Shown piece by piece: positions 42,180 through 51,005 of a DNA stretch of 64,000 nt. The stretch is from JAOUEA01 sp963719165. Its GTDB lineage: Bacteria; Actinomycetota; UBA4738; HRBIN12. Where the stretch lies: assembly GCA_963719165.1 (NCBI GenBank), contig CAVRAV010000001.1:1674001-1738000 (forward strand), read 5' to 3'. Below the pieces are notes generated by a model, which searched no databases, was not told the origin of the DNA, and saw nothing but the letters and a program-made list of their open reading frames with translations. The translations under genes and the position numbers were made by a program. Each line of letters begins with the position of its first letter. Position 1 is the stretch's first letter.

Positions 42180-45059
42180 TTAGCCTCCCCGTGTCGTTGC
42201 AGCGTCCCCCGCCAAGACCTCGGCGAGGTGCCATGCGCGCCGGCCCGCTCCCTGCGCGATCTGTTCGCGGCAGCTGAAGCCATCGGCGACGATGATCGCG
42301 TCGGTCGCCTCCCGAACGGCCGGCAGCAACGCGCGCTCGCCGGCCGCCACCGAGACCTCGTAGTGGTCGGACTCGAATCCGAACGCCCCCGCCATGCCGC
42401 AGCAGCCGGCGTCGAGGACCTCTACGTCGAGGCCCGTCCGCCGCAGCGCCTCCTCGTCCGTACCGAACCCCATCACGGCGTGGTGGTGGCAGTGAGGCTG
42501 AACGAGGGCCCGGCCCTCGCGCCGCGACGGCCGCCATCCCTCCGTGTGCTCCACGAGCAATTCGGCGAGCGTGTACGCCTGCGACGAAAGGCGCTGCGCA
42601 TCCGGGTCGTTCGGGAACAAGCCGGTCAGTTCGTCGCGGAACACGGCGACACAGGACGGCTCCAATCCCACGACGGGCAGCCCGCGCTCCAGCGCCGGAC
42701 GCAGGATCCTGAGGTCCCGTCTCAGCGTCGCTCGGGCCATGTCGAGCATCCCGAAGTCGTACAGCGGGCGACCGCAGCAGACCCATTTCGGCGGCAGGAG
42801 GACCCGGTACCCGGCCTCCTCCATCACGCGCACGGCGGCCCGCCCCGTCCCCGGGTGCCAGTGGTTGTTGAAGGTGTCCGGCCACAGGACCACGCTTCCG
42901 CGCGAGCCGGCTGACGGCAGAGACTCGTGGGTGCGGAACCACGACGCGAACGTCGTCTCGGCGAAGGGAGGAACGGTGCGCTCCTGCGCCACGCCGCCCA
43001 TGAGCTTGAGGAGCGGACCGGTCATCGACCCACGGGTGACGGCGTTGGCGAGCCGCGGCAGCAGCGAGGCGAGGCGCGCGGTCCAGGGGATCAGCCCCAG
43101 CGCGTAGGCCTGGCGCGGCCGGACCTTGCCGGCGTAGTAGTGGTGCAGGAACTCCGCCTTGTAGGTCGCCATGTCGACGTTTACAGGGCAATCGCTCTTG
43201 CAGCCCTTGCAGGAGAAGCAGAGATCGAGCGCGTCGTTGACCGCGTCCTCTCGCCACCCTCGTTCCAATGGGTCACCTTGCAGCATCTCGAAGAGCAGGC
43301 GCGCCCGGCCTCGAGTCGAGTCCCTCTCCTCATGGGTGACCATGAAACTCGGGCACATCACCCCGCCGCCGGTGCGACGGCACGCGCCCACCCCGACACA
43401 TCGCAGGGTGGCGCGAGCGAAGCTCCCGTCGTCGTCGGGGTAAGCGAACGCGGTCTCCACGGCAGCCGGCCGGTACGACACGCCGAGCCGCAGGTTCGCG
43501 TCGATCGGGTAGGGGTCCACGACCTTCCCGGGGTTCATGCGACCGTCCGGATCCCAGATCGAGCGGAACTCGCGGAAGGCGTCGACCAGATCTTTGCCGA
43601 ACATCCGCTCCAGCAGCTCGGCGCGCGCCTGCCCGTCACCATGCTCACCGGAGAGGGAGCCCCCGTGGCGCAGGACCAGGCTCGCGGCCTCCTCGACGAA
43701 GGAACGGTACCGGGCGATCCCCTCGGCGCTCTGCAGATCGAAGTCGATGCGCGTGTGCACGCAGCCCTGGCCGAAATGGCCGTAGAGGGCGGCGTCGTAC
43801 TCGTAGCGATCGTAGAGACCGCGAAGCTCCCGCAGGTAGGAACCGAGCGCGGCCGGCGGGACGGCGGAGTCCTCCCAGCCCGGCCACGTATCGCCCTGGC
43901 CCGGCACCCTGGCGGTCCCTCCGAGGCCCGATTCACGGACCTCCCAGATCTTCGACTCTCGCTGGGGATCGTCGTAGAGCTCGGCCTCCGGATCCGCGGG
44001 CGACCGGCGACGGAGCACGTCGCGAACCTGCCTGGCGGCGTCGTCGGACTCCTCTTTCGTGTCCCCGCCGAACTCGACGAGCAGCCAAGCCCGGCCCTTC
44101 GGCATCATCTCGAGCTCGTCGACGTGCAGCCGTTTCTTGCGCATGTCCTCCACGAGCTCGTTGTCGATGCCTTCGAGACCGATCGGGCCGAGGTCCATGA
44201 TCATGGGCACGTCGTCGGCGGCCGCGAACACGTCGGGATACCCCAGCACGAGCAGCGACCGCGCCCCGGGGGCCGGGATCAGCCGAACGGTAGCCTCCAG
44301 GATGTTCACGCAGGTGCCCTCGGTGCCCACAAGCGCTCGCGCGAGGTCGAAGCCGTTCTCGGGCAGGAGCTGCGGGAGGTTGTAGCCGGAGACGCGGCGA
44401 GGGATCTGGGGGAACCCGCTCCGGATCCGCTGCGCGTGGCGATCGCGGAGGTCGCGCAGCCCCCCGTAGATCTGGCCGGTCCGATCGCCGCGGTCGGCGA
44501 GCCGTGTCAGCTCGTCGTCCGGCGTCGGGCCTACGGTCATCCGGATGCCGTCGCCAGTGAGGACCTCGAGCGAGACGACGTTGTCCTCGGTTCGCCCCGC
44601 CATGACCGAATGCACCCCGCACGAGTTGTTGCCCACCATCCCCCCGATCGTGCAGCGGTTGTGCGTGGAAGGATCGGGGCCGAACATGAGTCCGTGCGGA
44701 GCTGCCTGCTCCTGGAGATGATCGAGAACGACGCCGGGTTGCACGCGCGCGGTTCGCCGATCCGGGTCGATCGCGATGACCGACCGCAGGTACTTCGAGT
44801 AGTCGATCACGACCGCCACGTTGCAGCACTGCCCGGCGAGGCTCGTGCCGCCGCCGCGAGGCAGGATGGGGGCCTCGAACGATCGGCAGACCTCGACGGT
44901 CTTGACCACGTCATCGATGTCGCGCGGCACGACCACGCCGATGGGGACCTGACGATAGTTCGATGCGTCGGTGGCGTAGAGCGCCCGGTCGCCGTCGCCG
45001 AAGCGAACCTCCCCCGCGACGGCCTCGCGGAGGGCGCGCTCGAGGGAGAACTCAGGCAT
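42180..45059 (-). CDS. FAD-linked oxidase/Fe-S fusion (D-2-hydroxyacid dehydrogenase, YdiJ/GlcDF-like)
   Basis: 959 residues. FAD-binding PCMH domain ('ILPRGGGTSLAGQCCN', 'CTIGGMVGNNSCGVHSV', 'LVGTEGTCVNILEATV') and FAD-oxidase C domain to ~540 ('GHFGQGCVHTRIDFDL', 'SLSGEHGDGQAR'). Then a ferredoxin-like part with 'CVGVGACRRTGGGVMCPS' and 'CFSCKGCKSDCPVNVDM', and two CCG-type cysteine-rich domains ('WVCCGRPLYDFGM', 'LDAGCCGMAGAFGF'). This architecture oxidises D-2-hydroxyacids such as D-lactate or D-2-hydroxyglutarate and passes electrons to quinones. Start overlaps the end of the ASRT-like gene. Confidence 0.88.
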   Translation of the reverse strand: MPEFSLERALREAVAGEVRFGDGDRALYATDASNYRQVPIGVVVPRDIDDVVKTVEVCRSFEAPILPRGGGTSLAGQCCNVAVVIDYSKYLRSVIAIDPDRRTARVQPGVVLDHLQEQAAPHGLMFGPDPSTHNRCTIGGMVGNNSCGVHSVMAGRTEDNVVSLEVLTGDGIRMTVGPTPDDELTRLADRGDRTGQIYGGLRDLRDRHAQRIRSGFPQIPRRVSGYNLPQLLPENGFDLARALVGTEGTCVNILEATVRLIPAPGARSLLVLGYPDVFAAADDVPMIMDLGPIGLEGIDNELVEDMRKKRLHVDELEMMPKGRAWLLVEFGGDTKEESDDAARQVRDVLRRRSPADPEAELYDDPQRESKIWEVRESGLGGTARVPGQGDTWPGWEDSAVPPAALGSYLRELRGLYDRYEYDAALYGHFGQGCVHTRIDFDLQSAEGIARYRSFVEEAASLVLRHGGSLSGEHGDGQARAELLERMFGKDLVDAFREFRSIWDPDGRMNPGKVVDPYPIDANLRLGVSYRPAAVETAFAYPDDDGSFARATLRCVGVGACRRTGGGVMCPSFMVTHEERDSTRGRARLLFEMLQGDPLERGWREDAVNDALDLCFSCKGCKSDCPVNVDMATYKAEFLHHYYAGKVRPRQAYALGLIPWTARLASLLPRLANAVTRGSMTGPLLKLMGGVAQERTVPPFAETTFASWFRTHESLPSAGSRGSVVLWPDTFNNHWHPGTGRAAVRVMEEAGYRVLLPPKWVCCGRPLYDFGMLDMARATLRRDLRILRPALERGLPVVGLEPSCVAVFRDELTGLFPNDPDAQRLSSQAYTLAELLVEHTEGWRPSRREGRALVQPHCHHHAVMGFGTDEEALRRTGLDVEVLDAGCCGMAGAFGFESDHYEVSVAAGERALLPAVREATDAIIVADGFSCREQIAQGAGRRAWHLAEVLAGDAATTRGG

Positions 45060-45429
45060 CCGCGTACGCGATGGTCGTGACGAGAGCGTTCGCGGCGCGG
45101 CGCGAATCGAGCCGCGTGTGCTGAACGACGACCGGCACGTCCGAGTCGATCAACGTCGCATAGTCCGTGCCCGCCGGGATCGGTTCGGGGTCCTCGAGCT
45201 CGTTGAATCGCACGTGGTGCGTTCTGCGGGCGGGAACCTCGATGCGATACGGCCCTACGGGTTCGCGGTCCGCGAAAAACACGGTGATCTGGATGTGGGC
45301 GTCCCGATCGGTCGCGTTGAGGATGCAGGCCGTCTCATGGCTCGTGAACTCCGGCTCCGGCCCCGTGCTCCAGGAAGGGATGTACCCCTCGGCGATGGCC
45401 CATCGAGTCTTCCCGATCCCGGACGACAT
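45052..45429 (-). CDS. ASRT-family protein (Anabaena sensory rhodopsin transducer-like)
   Basis: 125 residues from ATG 45429. Strong family pattern: 'GKTRWAIAEGYIPSWSTGP', 'TSHETACILNATDRDAHI', 'FFADREPVGPYR', 'VPARRTHHVRFNELEDPEPI' and 'VVVQHTRLDSRRAANAL'. The family is named for the soluble partner of a cyanobacterial rhodopsin, but most members lack a rhodopsin and have been proposed to bind small molecules such as sugars; no rhodopsin is in this window. Heads a five-gene catabolic operon and has a SigB-type promoter 9 nt before its start. Confidence 0.85.
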   Translation of the reverse strand: MSSGIGKTRWAIAEGYIPSWSTGPEPEFTSHETACILNATDRDAHIQITVFFADREPVGPYRIEVPARRTHHVRFNELEDPEPIPAGTDYATLIDSDVPVVVQHTRLDSRRAANALVTTIAYADA

Positions 45430-45438
45430 GTTTGCTCC

Positions 45439-45464
45439 GTACCCGGCTACCTCGGCGAGGAAAC
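45439..45464 (-). promoter_or_regulatory. SigB/SigF-type promoter of the ASRT-led operon
   Basis: Minus strand GTTTCC - 14 nt - GGGTAC; the -10 ends 9 nt before ATG 45429. Would put the 7-kb catabolic operon under stress control. Confidence 0.65.
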
Positions 45465-45483
45465 CTCGGCTCGCCGTCCGATC

Positions 45484-45508
45484 GTTTGGGGGTGAACGAT
45501 CGGGGAAC
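45484..45508 (+). promoter_or_regulatory. SigB/SigF-type promoter of the 45541 gene
   Basis: GTTTGG - 13 nt - GGGAAC, 32 nt before TTG 45541. Divergent from 45439-45464. Confidence 0.62.
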
Positions 45509-45540
45509 ACACATCCCGTCGAGATGGAACGGAGACGACG

Positions 45541-45789
45541 TTGGCACGAGACCACGAGAAGATGGCGTCGGAAACATCGGACCCCGGCCACCCCCAGCCC
45601 GAGGAAGCGGAGGTGGAGAGCGCTCGACTGCTCGCGAACGACGCGCGGGATCAACTCGGCTCCGCTGGGCTGTCCTACGACGAGGTTCGGACCCTCGCCG
45701 ACGAATACGTCGCCCTCGGCCTCGTGGACGACGCCGGCAGCGTCGATGCCTTCTCGGCGTGGGCCCGCGAGCATCGCGGAAAGGCGTAG
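45541..45789 (+). CDS. Small acidic actinobacterial stress-type protein
   Basis: 82 residues from TTG 45541 (GGAGACG upstream) or 75 from ATG 45562. Core 'ESARLLANDARDQLGSAG', 'SYDEVRTLADEYVALGLVD' and 'FSAWAREHRGKA' is helical and acidic. I recognise it as one of the short, unnamed families common in actinobacteria; function unknown. It has its own SigB-type promoter and ends at a bidirectional stem-loop. Confidence 0.65.
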   Translation: MARDHEKMASETSDPGHPQPEEAEVESARLLANDARDQLGSAGLSYDEVRTLADEYVALGLVDDAGSVDAFSAWAREHRGKA

Positions 45790-45791
45790 AT

Positions 45792-45823
45792 CCGAGCCTG
45801 CCGGTCAGCCCGGCAGATCTCGG
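45792..45823. terminator. Bidirectional stem-loop between convergent genes
   Basis: CTGCCGG/CCGGCAG around a 5-nt loop, extended by CCGAG/CTCGG after a small internal loop. Lies between the 45541 gene and the GH15 gene, overlapping the GH15 stop. No long T-run on either side. Confidence 0.5.
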
Positions 45824-47622
45824 CCCGCGAGCGCCGCCGCCGCCCCGATGTGTGCCAGGTGCGTCAACCCTTGAGGGAAGTTCCCGAGCATCTCCTCGTG
45901 CTCCGGATCGAATTCCTCTGAGAACAGACCCAAATCGTTGGCGGTGCGTTCTGCGCGTTCGAAGAACGCGAGTGATTCTTCGGACCGACCCTGCCGCGCC
46001 AAGCATTCGGCGAGCCAGAACGTGCAGGCGACGAACACCCCTTCGCCGTCCTCCAACCCGTCGGAGGCGCGGTACCGCATCGTGAGACCACCCTCGCTCA
46101 GCTCGTCACGGATGGCGTCGGCCGTCCTCAGCATGCGAGGGTCCGGATACTCGACGAAGCCGTATTGCGGCAGCAGGAGCAGCGCGGCGTCGAGTTCGTC
46201 GCTCCCGAACGACCTGCGGAACACGCCCCGCCGGTCGTCGAACCCGTCGGTTTCGATCTGGGCGCGGATCCGCTCGCGGAGCTCTCCCCATCGCTCGAGC
46301 GGGACGTCGCCGTCCAGGCCCGCCTCGCGGGCGAGCCTGATCGCACGGTCGAGCGCGACCCAGCACATCATCTTGGAATGCACGAAGTGCTGCGGCTCTC
46401 CGCGGATCTCCCAGATCCCGCGATCCGGCTCCTCCCATCCCGTCTCGACCTGGTGCACGACGCTCTTGAGGAACCGCCAGTAGTCCCCCTCGGGGGGATG
46501 CCCTCGCACGTGCCACTCCCACGCCAGGTCCATGAGCTCCCCAAAGATGTCGAGCTGGAACTGGCCGGAGGCTTGGTTGCCGATCCGCACAGGACGCGAT
46601 CCCTCGTACCCATGGAGGTGATCGAGCTCCAGTTCCGGGAGCCGTCGTTCGCCCCCGACCCCGTACAGGACCTGAAGTTCGCGGGCGTTCCCGGCAGCAC
46701 TGCGTTCGACGAATCTGCGGAACCCGTTCGCTTCGTCCCCGAACCCCAGCTCATCGAGCGCCCGAACCGCGAAGCTCGAATCCCGAACCCAGCTGTAGCG
46801 ATAGTCCCAGTTGCGCACGCCGCCCTTCGATTCGGGCAATGAAGTCGTCGGTGCTGCGATCATCGCCCCGGTCGGCGCATAGGTCATGGCCTTGAGCACG
46901 ATCGCCGACCGCAGGGCGCCGGGTCCATGCGAACCCTTGATCCGTCCCGCGGACGACCAATCGCGCCACCAATCGACGGTTTCCCGGCGGTGAGCATGCG
47001 ATCGCTCCGAAGTCGAGCCCTCAGCCTGCTCGATGTCCTCGGGTCGTTCGAAGCGCGAGGAGAACGAGAGACGGTCGCCCGGCCCGACCTCGAACGTCGC
47101 GACGAGGTCGTGCTCCCCTTCGAGGCGAAGCTCGACATCGCTCCAGATAACGAGCCCGTTCGAGCTCCCGACCATCGAGTGGACGCCCCCTCCGTGAGCA
47201 CGCACCCATGGGCTGGTCTGCCCGTAGTCGAACCGGGGGCAGATCGCCGTGCGGAACTCGACCCGGCCGCGAACGCCTTCGATGAGGCGAAGCAACTCCC
47301 GACGGGGACGCATGCGACCCCCTTCCCGCATCGAGAAGAGATCCGTCACGGTCGCCTCCCCCCCGCTCGTCCTAACGGTCGTCTCGAGCACGAGCGTTCC
47401 CTCGAGGTAGCGTCGAGACACCTCGCGGGGCTCCGAGGCGCCGAGACTCCAGTGGCCGCCCCTCCGCGCGTCGAGCAGGGCGCCGAACACGCTCGGGGAG
47501 TCGAAGCGGGGCAGGCAACACCAGTCGATCGTCCCGTCGCTGCGGACCAGCGCGCCGGCATGACAATCACCGATGAATGCTCGGTCGGCGATGGGTGGGT
47601 AGGCCGCATCGATCACCGACAT
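45805..47622 (-). CDS. Glycoside hydrolase family 15 (glucoamylase/trehalase type)
   Basis: 605 residues. Starts 'YPPIADRAFIGDCHAGALV' then 'IDWCCLPRFDSPSVFGALLD', the N-terminal beta-domain pattern of bacterial GH15. Catalytic barrel: 'NWDYRYSWVRDSSFAVRAL', general acid region 'IWEIRGEPQHFVHSKMMCW', general base region 'FSEEFDPEHEEMLGNFPQ'. Many actinobacterial members with this signature are trehalases. No signal peptide, so it acts in the cytoplasm, probably on trehalose, in line with stress physiology. Confidence 0.88.
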   Translation of the reverse strand: MSVIDAAYPPIADRAFIGDCHAGALVRSDGTIDWCCLPRFDSPSVFGALLDARRGGHWSLGASEPREVSRRYLEGTLVLETTVRTSGGEATVTDLFSMREGGRMRPRRELLRLIEGVRGRVEFRTAICPRFDYGQTSPWVRAHGGGVHSMVGSSNGLVIWSDVELRLEGEHDLVATFEVGPGDRLSFSSRFERPEDIEQAEGSTSERSHAHRRETVDWWRDWSSAGRIKGSHGPGALRSAIVLKAMTYAPTGAMIAAPTTSLPESKGGVRNWDYRYSWVRDSSFAVRALDELGFGDEANGFRRFVERSAAGNARELQVLYGVGGERRLPELELDHLHGYEGSRPVRIGNQASGQFQLDIFGELMDLAWEWHVRGHPPEGDYWRFLKSVVHQVETGWEEPDRGIWEIRGEPQHFVHSKMMCWVALDRAIRLAREAGLDGDVPLERWGELRERIRAQIETDGFDDRRGVFRRSFGSDELDAALLLLPQYGFVEYPDPRMLRTADAIRDELSEGGLTMRYRASDGLEDGEGVFVACTFWLAECLARQGRSEESLAFFERAERTANDLGLFSEEFDPEHEEMLGNFPQGLTHLAHIGAAAALAGRDLPG

Positions 47623-47664
47623 CGCACCAACCCTACCCGCGGGCGTAACGATCCGGCCGAGCCG

Positions 47665-47925
47665 TCAGGGGCTCGGTGTGTTCGCCTCCGACGGACCTTC
47701 GAGCAGCGCTCGTGCCGTCTCGCCCACCAGGGCGGTCGCGTTGAGGACCCGGTCGGTCTTGACCAGTGCGGCCTCGATCGCGTCGTCCGACGGTTTGGCG
47801 GTGGGATTGGTGCGAGTGGTGCGACCGCGGATCCCGGCTGCAGCGACCACCACCACGGCGGCGAGGAGCGCGCCGCAGCCGCAGAGGATCGCTGCGCGCC
47901 GTGAAGTTTCCTCGCTTCGGTTCAT
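47665..47925 (-). CDS. Small membrane-anchored hypothetical protein
   Basis: 86 residues from ATG 47925. A single hydrophobic helix at about 12-31 (AILCGCGALLAAVVVVAAAG) with a short basic N-terminus, then a hydrophilic C-terminal 50 residues with a helical stretch 'DAIEAALVKTDRVLNATALV'. No lipobox. Family unknown. Lies 25 bp after the phospholipase D-like gene on the same strand. Confidence 0.55.
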   Translation of the reverse strand: MNRSEETSRRAAILCGCGALLAAVVVVAAAGIRGRTTRTNPTAKPSDDAIEAALVKTDRVLNATALVGETARALLEGPSEANTPSP

Positions 47926-47950
47926 CCCTCTGCGTCGCCTCCTCCGCGTA

Positions 47951-49150
47951 TCAGATGTGCCGACGCAGTGGCGCCACGGCCTTCTCCATCGCACGCTGCC
48001 CGAGCGATCGGCCCTCCCAGCGATCGGCGTCGATCCGAACGCTCCGCTCCAGGTCCTCGTCGAACTGGGCGTCAAGGACTTTCACGACGTCGGGATCGAT
48101 CGCGACCAAGTTGACTTCTTCGTCGAGCTCCGTCGATCGGGCGTTGAGGTTCGCGGACCCGATGTTGGCCACCAGGCCGTCCACCGTCATGACCTTGGCG
48201 TGGAGCATGGTGGGCTGGAAGTGCCACAGCTCGACCCCGTGCTCCATGAGCTCCGCGTAGCAGTCCTCCCCTCCCAGCTGCACGAAGCGTTTGTCGGCGT
48301 GCTCCCCCGGCAGGAGCAGCTGTATCTCGACGCCGCGGTCGGAGGCATCGCAGAGCCGCTGTAAGAGCGCCTCGTCGGGCACGAAGTAGGCCGTGGTGAT
48401 CCGGACGCGCCGCTCGGCGAGCTGCAGCAGGGTGAGGAACAACGTCGATACGTCGGCCCACCCGATCTCGGAAGCGCCGCGGACGCACTGGACCACCGAA
48501 CCTCCCGGTTTCGGCTGATCCGGGAAGCGGTCGACATCCTCGTCGAAGAGCGCCTCGCCCGTTTCCGCCCAGTTGTCGAGGAACGCGGCGCGGAGGCCGT
48601 CGACCGCGGGCCCGTTGATCTGGAAGTGGGTATCGCGCCACTCCGATTCGTCGCGCGCGTCCCCCATCCACTCGTCGGCGATCCCGACGCCGCCGGTAAA
48701 CCCGGTGGCCTCGTCCACGATCACCACCTTGCGGTGGGTGCGATGGTCCACCTTGGTCGGCTCGAAGCGATGCAATGGCCGGAACCAGCGCACGAGGACG
48801 CCGGCGTCTTCCATGAGATCGACGAGGTCTCGCTTGATTGGGTGCGCCCCCCAGGCGTCGAGCAACACGCGCACGCGGATCCCGGCGTTCGCTCGCTCGG
48901 CGAGGTGCTCGGCGAACCGCTTGCCGATCTCCCCCTCCCAGTAGACGAACGTGAGGAGGTCGATCGTGTGCTCCGCCTCGTCGATGGCATCCAGAACGGC
49001 CGGGAAGATCTCATCTCCGTTGCGCAGGACCGTGAGCCGGTTACCCTCGGTCGCCGGTACTCCGATCACCCCTTCGAGGATCCTCCTGACCCGTTCGGTC
49101 CGCTCCTCGGACGGCGCCGGTTCAGGATCCACGGTCGTCGCCGTGCTCAT
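47951..49150 (-). CDS. Phospholipase D-superfamily cardiolipin synthase-like protein
   Basis: 399 residues. Two HKD motifs: 'DHRTHRKVVIVDEATGFTGG' (H-x-K-x4-D) and 'MLHAKVMTVDGLVANIGSAN'. 'LLTFVYWEGEIGKRFAEHL' and 'FPDQPKPGGSVVQCV' fit cardiolipin synthase-type enzymes that join two phospholipid head groups, but no N-terminal transmembrane helices are present, so it may be a soluble or peripheral variant. Overlaps the YihY gene start/stop (ATGA type) and is followed by lipid kinase and PAP2 genes, so a phospholipid unit is likely. Confidence 0.85.
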   Translation of the reverse strand: MSTATTVDPEPAPSEERTERVRRILEGVIGVPATEGNRLTVLRNGDEIFPAVLDAIDEAEHTIDLLTFVYWEGEIGKRFAEHLAERANAGIRVRVLLDAWGAHPIKRDLVDLMEDAGVLVRWFRPLHRFEPTKVDHRTHRKVVIVDEATGFTGGVGIADEWMGDARDESEWRDTHFQINGPAVDGLRAAFLDNWAETGEALFDEDVDRFPDQPKPGGSVVQCVRGASEIGWADVSTLFLTLLQLAERRVRITTAYFVPDEALLQRLCDASDRGVEIQLLLPGEHADKRFVQLGGEDCYAELMEHGVELWHFQPTMLHAKVMTVDGLVANIGSANLNARSTELDEEVNLVAIDPDVVKVLDAQFDEDLERSVRIDADRWEGRSLGQRAMEKAVAPLRRHI

Positions 49151-50121
49151 CGCGCCGGCGGCGCGGAGGCCGCGGCTACGTCACGGCGGGGAGGAGCGGC
49201 GGTCTCCTTGCTCATGTCTTGGGGCGCCGCGACGCCGGCTCGAACGGCCTCGAGCTGCGCCGAAACGGACACGCCGAAGAGCACCGCGATCGCCGAGGCA
49301 TACGACCACAGCAGCAGCGCCACGATGCCGGCGAGCGGTCCGTAGGTTTGGCCGAACGTGTGGCTGACGCGGAAGAACACGTCGAGCGCCAGGGTCACCG
49401 CGACCCAGAGCACCGCGGCGAGGACGGCCCCGAACGCGAGCCACGACCAGCTGGGCTGATGACGGCGCGGCGACCGAGAGAAGATCAGCGCGATCGCTCC
49501 CACCATGAATGCCAGACCGACTGGCCAGCGGGCCACGTTCCACACGCTCGCCCACGTGTCGTTGTTGAACGACGTTCCGATCACGTGCCCCAACGCGACG
49601 CATGCGAAGCCGACCGCCGCGAGGACTCCGGCGGTGCACAGCAACAGGAAGGCCCTGACGTACTTGCGGACGGTGGGCCGGTCCTTCTCGATCCCGTAGA
49701 TACGGTTCATCCCGCGCTCGAACTGTCCGAGCAGGGTCGTCCCCGTGATCAGCGCCGCCGCCAGGCCGAGCCAGAGGGCGAGGTACCGTGAATTCGAGCC
49801 CGCACGGTGAGCCTGACCTACCGCCTCGGTCAGCACGCTGCCCGCCGGCCCGGGTGCCGCCGTCTTGAGCGCACGCACGATGGCGTCGCTGAGCCCTCCG
49901 GACTGCATGACGCTCGCGAGGCCTACCAGGGCGATCACGCCCTCGATGAAGAGCAAGGACAGCAGGAAGGCCACCGAACGTCCGTGGCTGAACCCGTCCG
50001 ACCAACGCAGGCGTTTGAAGGCGTCCTTGACCAGTTGGCCGCGGCCCACCTGCTGCAACGTCCGTCGCGCGTCGTCGCCCGTGAGCTCCCATGTCTCCGG
50101 GATCGTGCTCGCCGTACTCAT
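49147..50121 (-). CDS. YihY/BrkB-family membrane protein (second copy)
   Basis: 324 residues from ATG 50121, overlapping the lipid kinase stop. Six hydrophobic segments; 'GRSVAFLLSLLFIEGVIALV', 'GQFERGMNRIYGIEKDRPTV' and 'VSHTFGQTYGPLAGIVALLL' are family signatures. Differs from the copy at 27301, notably in the first helix. Middle of a four-gene lipid/membrane operon (51844 to 47951). Confidence 0.83.
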   Translation of the reverse strand: MSTASTIPETWELTGDDARRTLQQVGRGQLVKDAFKRLRWSDGFSHGRSVAFLLSLLFIEGVIALVGLASVMQSGGLSDAIVRALKTAAPGPAGSVLTEAVGQAHRAGSNSRYLALWLGLAAALITGTTLLGQFERGMNRIYGIEKDRPTVRKYVRAFLLLCTAGVLAAVGFACVALGHVIGTSFNNDTWASVWNVARWPVGLAFMVGAIALIFSRSPRRHQPSWSWLAFGAVLAAVLWVAVTLALDVFFRVSHTFGQTYGPLAGIVALLLWSYASAIAVLFGVSVSAQLEAVRAGVAAPQDMSKETAAPPRRDVAAASAPPAR

Positions 50122-51005
50122 GCTGCTCCTCCTTCGGGAACACACACGCTGATCGCGCCCGGTTCCACCTCGATGTCGAGCTTCTTCGTCTTCTTCCGAT
50201 CTCCGCCGTCGAGCTCATAAAGCACCTTGCGGCCCAGTCGCACCTCGATCGACGCCGCCGTCGTCCTCTCGACGAACGGAGAGTTCGTAGGGTCGCCGAG
50301 GACCGTGCGGCTGAGCGTGCGCGCCCACTGCCAGAGTCCGTCGGCCGTGACGACGCCGACGTTCAACCTGCCGTCGTCGGGACGCGCGTCCTCGAATGCC
50401 GAGATCCCCCCGAGGACGTTCCCCACGTTGCCCACCAGGACGCAGGTGGCCTCGCCCTTGAACCAGCGGTGGCCGTCCACGCGGATCTTCGCCTCGAACG
50501 GCTCGCGCCGCGCATTCTTCGCGCCCGTCCACACGTATGCCACCTTCCCGATGGCGTCCTTGAGCCCCGAGTCCGCACCCTTGATCATGAGTGCGTCCAC
50601 ACCTGTGCCGGCCATCACCGCGAAGCGCTCGCCGTTCACGACGCCGACGTCCAGCGGGCGCCGGGCACCAGAGAGGCCGACGCGCACCGCGGCTTCGAGG
50701 TCGATGGGGATCCCGAGGTTGGTCGCCAGCAGGTTCGCCGTGCCGGCCGGCAGGATCGCGAGGGTGGCCGAGGATCCTGCTAGGACGTTGATGCACCGTT
50801 GCACGGTGCCGTCGCCGCCCCAAACGAAGACGAGGTCGGCCCCCTCGTCGAGTGCCTCTCGAACACATTCCGGTGCGAAGCGGCTCTTGGTCACCTCAGC
50901 CCACAGCGGCTCATCGATCCCTTCGGCGGCCAGCGTTTCCCGCAGGACACCGAGTCCGCCGCCCAGACGTTTGCCGGAGTGCGCCACGACCGCGACGGAG
51001 GTCAC
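50118..51005 (-). CDS. Diacylglycerol kinase-family lipid kinase
   Basis: 295 residues from GTG 51005 overlapping the PAP2 stop. 'VFVWGGDGTVQRCINVL' holds the GGDGT nucleotide motif, 'LAILPAGTANLLATNLGIP' follows, and 'GRLNVGVVTADGLWQWA' marks the C-terminal domain of the DagK/LCB5 family. Phosphorylates diacylglycerol or a similar lipid; next to a PAP2 phosphatase that could reverse the reaction. Confidence 0.88.
   Translation of the reverse strand: MTSVAVVAHSGKRLGGGLGVLRETLAAEGIDEPLWAEVTKSRFAPECVREALDEGADLVFVWGGDGTVQRCINVLAGSSATLAILPAGTANLLATNLGIPIDLEAAVRVGLSGARRPLDVGVVNGERFAVMAGTGVDALMIKGADSGLKDAIGKVAYVWTGAKNARREPFEAKIRVDGHRWFKGEATCVLVGNVGNVLGGISAFEDARPDDGRLNVGVVTADGLWQWARTLSRTVLGDPTNSPFVERTTAASIEVRLGRKVLYELDGGDRKKTKKLDIEVEPGAISVCVPEGGAA

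Noticed and set aside
40417..43257. Extended N-terminus of the ThDP enzyme
   Set aside because: Residues before ATG 42177 are the shadow of the FAD/FeS gene; the start at 42177 matches the family.
42927..45080. Plus-strand open frame of 717 codons
   Set aside because: Perfect antisense of the FAD/FeS dehydrogenase, with no recognisable motif.
45052..45429. Rhodopsin-linked light sensing
   Set aside because: No seven-helix retinal protein is encoded nearby; the ASRT fold alone does not imply photosensing.
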